Positions 63,201-64,000 of a stretch of 64,000 nt of DNA are shown here, piece after piece. A program made the position numbers and the translations under genes. This DNA comes from Spodoptera frugiperda (lineage: Eukaryota; Arthropoda; Insecta; Lepidoptera; Noctuidae). The first letter of the stretch is position 1, and the number at the start of each line of letters is the position of its first letter. The notes under the pieces were generated by a model. It worked only from the letters and a program-made list of their open reading frames with translations. It made no database searches and was not told where the DNA came from. The stretch spans positions 4,698,001 to 4,762,000 of the forward strand of contig NC_064239.1 of NCBI RefSeq assembly GCF_023101765.2, read 5' to 3'.

Positions 63201-63726
63201 AATTTAATCTTTCAAATCAAAGACCTCTAGGCTATACGCACGTAGTTGCGTAGTAAGCCTACGCCGTAGACGCTACGCTGTAGGTTAGTGGCGTAGACCC
63301 TACGTTGTAGACTGGCTACGAAACTACGACAACTAAGACTTGTTTAATGAGCGTCCCCTACATATGAGGAATACGAAGATTTGTCACGATCTTTACTCTT
63401 GATAGATCGCAGTTTAAAACAGTTCAGGTTTATCAGAGAGCGTGGCTACCTAATCTCTGCTCTGTAATGTAAAGTCGCACAGATTATGTAGCATGTATAC
63501 TCACAGAAGTAGCACCAGAGGGCGTGACGGGCACCTTGGTCCACTCGGAGAAGCCGGCCTCCCGGTACCAGATGGTGTAGTCCTGCTTGTAGTCGGGCCC
63601 GCCCGCGTAGCCGGGCTGCCAGCGCAGCGTGACCTGGAACTCGGTGGCCGTGCCCGACACGTTGTACGGCGCGTGCGGCTGCGTGCCCTCGATCACCAGC
63701 TGCGTGTCCGCCACTATCGTCGCCAC
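57286..63726 (-). CDS. tutl: Turtle (IgSF9-family neuronal adhesion receptor), 3' half
   Basis: Seven exons in order: 63505-63726, 62934-63042, 62274-62357, 61206-61391, 59849-60076, 58497-58566, 57286-58299; the Ig-domain exons lie off the right edge. Exons 1-2 form a fibronectin III domain ([32 protein letters not shown]), exons 4-5 another ([37 protein letters not shown]). Then comes one membrane segment ([20 protein letters not shown]) with a basic stop (NKRKRRK), [11 protein letters not shown], and a Pro/Ser-rich tail with [21 protein letters not shown] and [15 protein letters not shown]. Turtle proteins guide axon and dendrite patterning. The last exon changes frame once near 58001-58040: its first part reads from 58299, its second part ends at the stop 57286-57288. 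In total 1913 nt, one short of a multiple of three. Confidence 0.9.
57331..57392. repeat. 9-bp coding tandem repeat (Ser-Pro-Leu)
   Basis: On the plus strand GGGGACAGC repeats about six times. On the coding strand it gives (SPL)n near the turtle C-terminus. Such repeats change length easily. Confidence 0.85.
59757..60076 (-). CDS. tutl: Turtle alternative short-tail terminal exon
   Basis: If the donor at 59848 is not used, the membrane exon reads on for 30 further codons ([20 protein letters not shown], then [10 protein letters not shown]) to a TGA at 59757-59759. The extension keeps the G/C-rich third positions of the neighbouring exon (GCG, GCC, CCG, GTC, TTC, GAC, ACC), unlike intron sequence. 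Minus-strand AATAAA signals follow at 59646-59651 and 59576-59581. This would give a receptor with a short cytoplasmic tail. Confidence 0.5.
61011..61185. mobile_element. Fold-back transposon copy 2 (175 bp)
   Basis: In a turtle intron. Left arm ATATTAGAACTTGAAACGGG..., right arm its complement ending at 61150, 44 bp with one mismatch, followed by GTGACCATGTCAGTTTTAAA as in copy 1 (49045-49626). The 10-bp direct repeat AGCGTTATTA flanks it (61001-61010 and 61186-61195). Confidence 0.7.
62062..62205. repeat. Interspersed repeat in turtle intron
   Basis: GGGACAAGCCTGCCACAACC, CTCCTGTGCACCAGGATCTA and GGCGCGTCCCAGGGAAATGA in this order recall a dispersed moth repeat. It ends about 70 bp from an exon. 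Confidence 0.45.
63230..63335. repeat. Clustered CTACG/CGTAG motifs
   Basis: More than ten copies of CTACG or CGTAG occur in about 100 bp (for example CCTACGCCGTAGACGCTACG), giving many small overlapping palindromes. Probably a degraded inverted-repeat element. Confidence 0.5.
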
Positions 63727-63744
63727 CTACACCAACGAAGACAG

Positions 63745-63958
63745 TAATAGATGTATATGTCACGGAACTTCTCTTAAACGACGACCGATTTTGATGAAAT
63801 TTTTTGTGTGTGTTCAAGGGGATCTGAGAATGGTTTAGATTCACAATTTTTTTAATTAATTTTTAATTTATTAGTAGTTTTGGAATGTTTTACATTGGAT
63901 CCGACAAAATTTCAAATTAAAGACGTGTAGACAGGACAACGTCTGTCGGGTCCGCTAG
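63745..63958 (+). mobile_element. Helitron-like 3' end
   Basis: The stretch ends GTCTGTCGGGTCCGCTAG|T at 63958. A small hairpin (GACAG at 63930-63934, CTGTC at 63943-63947) lies about 8 bases before the terminal CTAG, and the next base is T: the standard Helitron 3' layout. The body CGATTTTGATGAAATTTTTT is common in moth non-autonomous Helitrons. The 5' start is approximate. Confidence 0.6.
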
Positions 63959-64000
63959 TATTTAAATATTCCTAAAAAGAAAAGTCGAGTATTCAAAAAC

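Noticed and set aside
1..64000. CRISPR arrays, prokaryotic operons, rRNA and tRNA genes
   Set aside because: None seen; the window has eukaryotic gene structure throughout and I found no convincing tRNA cloverleaf by eye.

Overview
The window looks like nuclear DNA of a moth (Lepidoptera), most likely a noctuid. It is AT-rich. The genes have many short exons with GT-AG introns. Several interspersed repeats that I associate with Lepidoptera recur, including a SINE-like family present twice. Species is not determined. All gene models below come from reading splice sites and codon phase by hand; no alignment was run.

Layout: (1) 76-628, minus strand: the first two coding exons of an Akap200/MARCKS-like membrane scaffold, with 5' untranslated exons probably further right. 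(2) 7446-9711, plus: the bHLH-zipper factor AP-4/cropped, followed by a long 3' UTR to about 12.56 kb. (3) 17483-21352, plus: a secreted serpin of 8 coding exons with a clear TATA/initiator promoter, tail-to-tail with (4) 21545-22185, minus: a MEA1 homologue. (5) 23545-25207 or 25614, plus: protein-L-isoaspartate O-methyltransferase with two possible C-termini, converging on (6) 26039-30332, minus: the XPF/ERCC4 (mei-9) repair nuclease in 15 exons, which is divergent from (7) 31431-37758, plus: the DBHS RNA-binding protein NonA, with a 5'-truncated non-LTR retrotransposon in one intron. (8) 38-50.6 kb is mostly intergenic and repeat-rich, but 45.3-48.3 kb holds a chain of good splice sites that looks like an unrecognised multi-exon gene with a small secreted-protein reading frame. 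(9) 50707-53074, minus: a secreted neutral lipase. (10) 57286 to past the right edge, minus: the 3' half of turtle (IgSF9 family): two fibronectin III domains, one membrane segment and a long cytoplasmic tail.

The genes do not form a pathway; this is an ordinary metazoan neighbourhood of unrelated genes. The most interesting points are the unrecognised gene at 45.3-48.3 kb, the alternative ends of turtle and Pcmt, an apparent one-base frame break in the turtle tail exon, an acidic insert just before the serpin hinge, a fold-back transposon family flanked by 10-bp direct repeats (one copy nested in another fold-back), and several long perfect hairpins, one built from CRE-like palindromes in the AP-4 3' UTR. 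No CRISPR array, bacterial gene or virus was seen.
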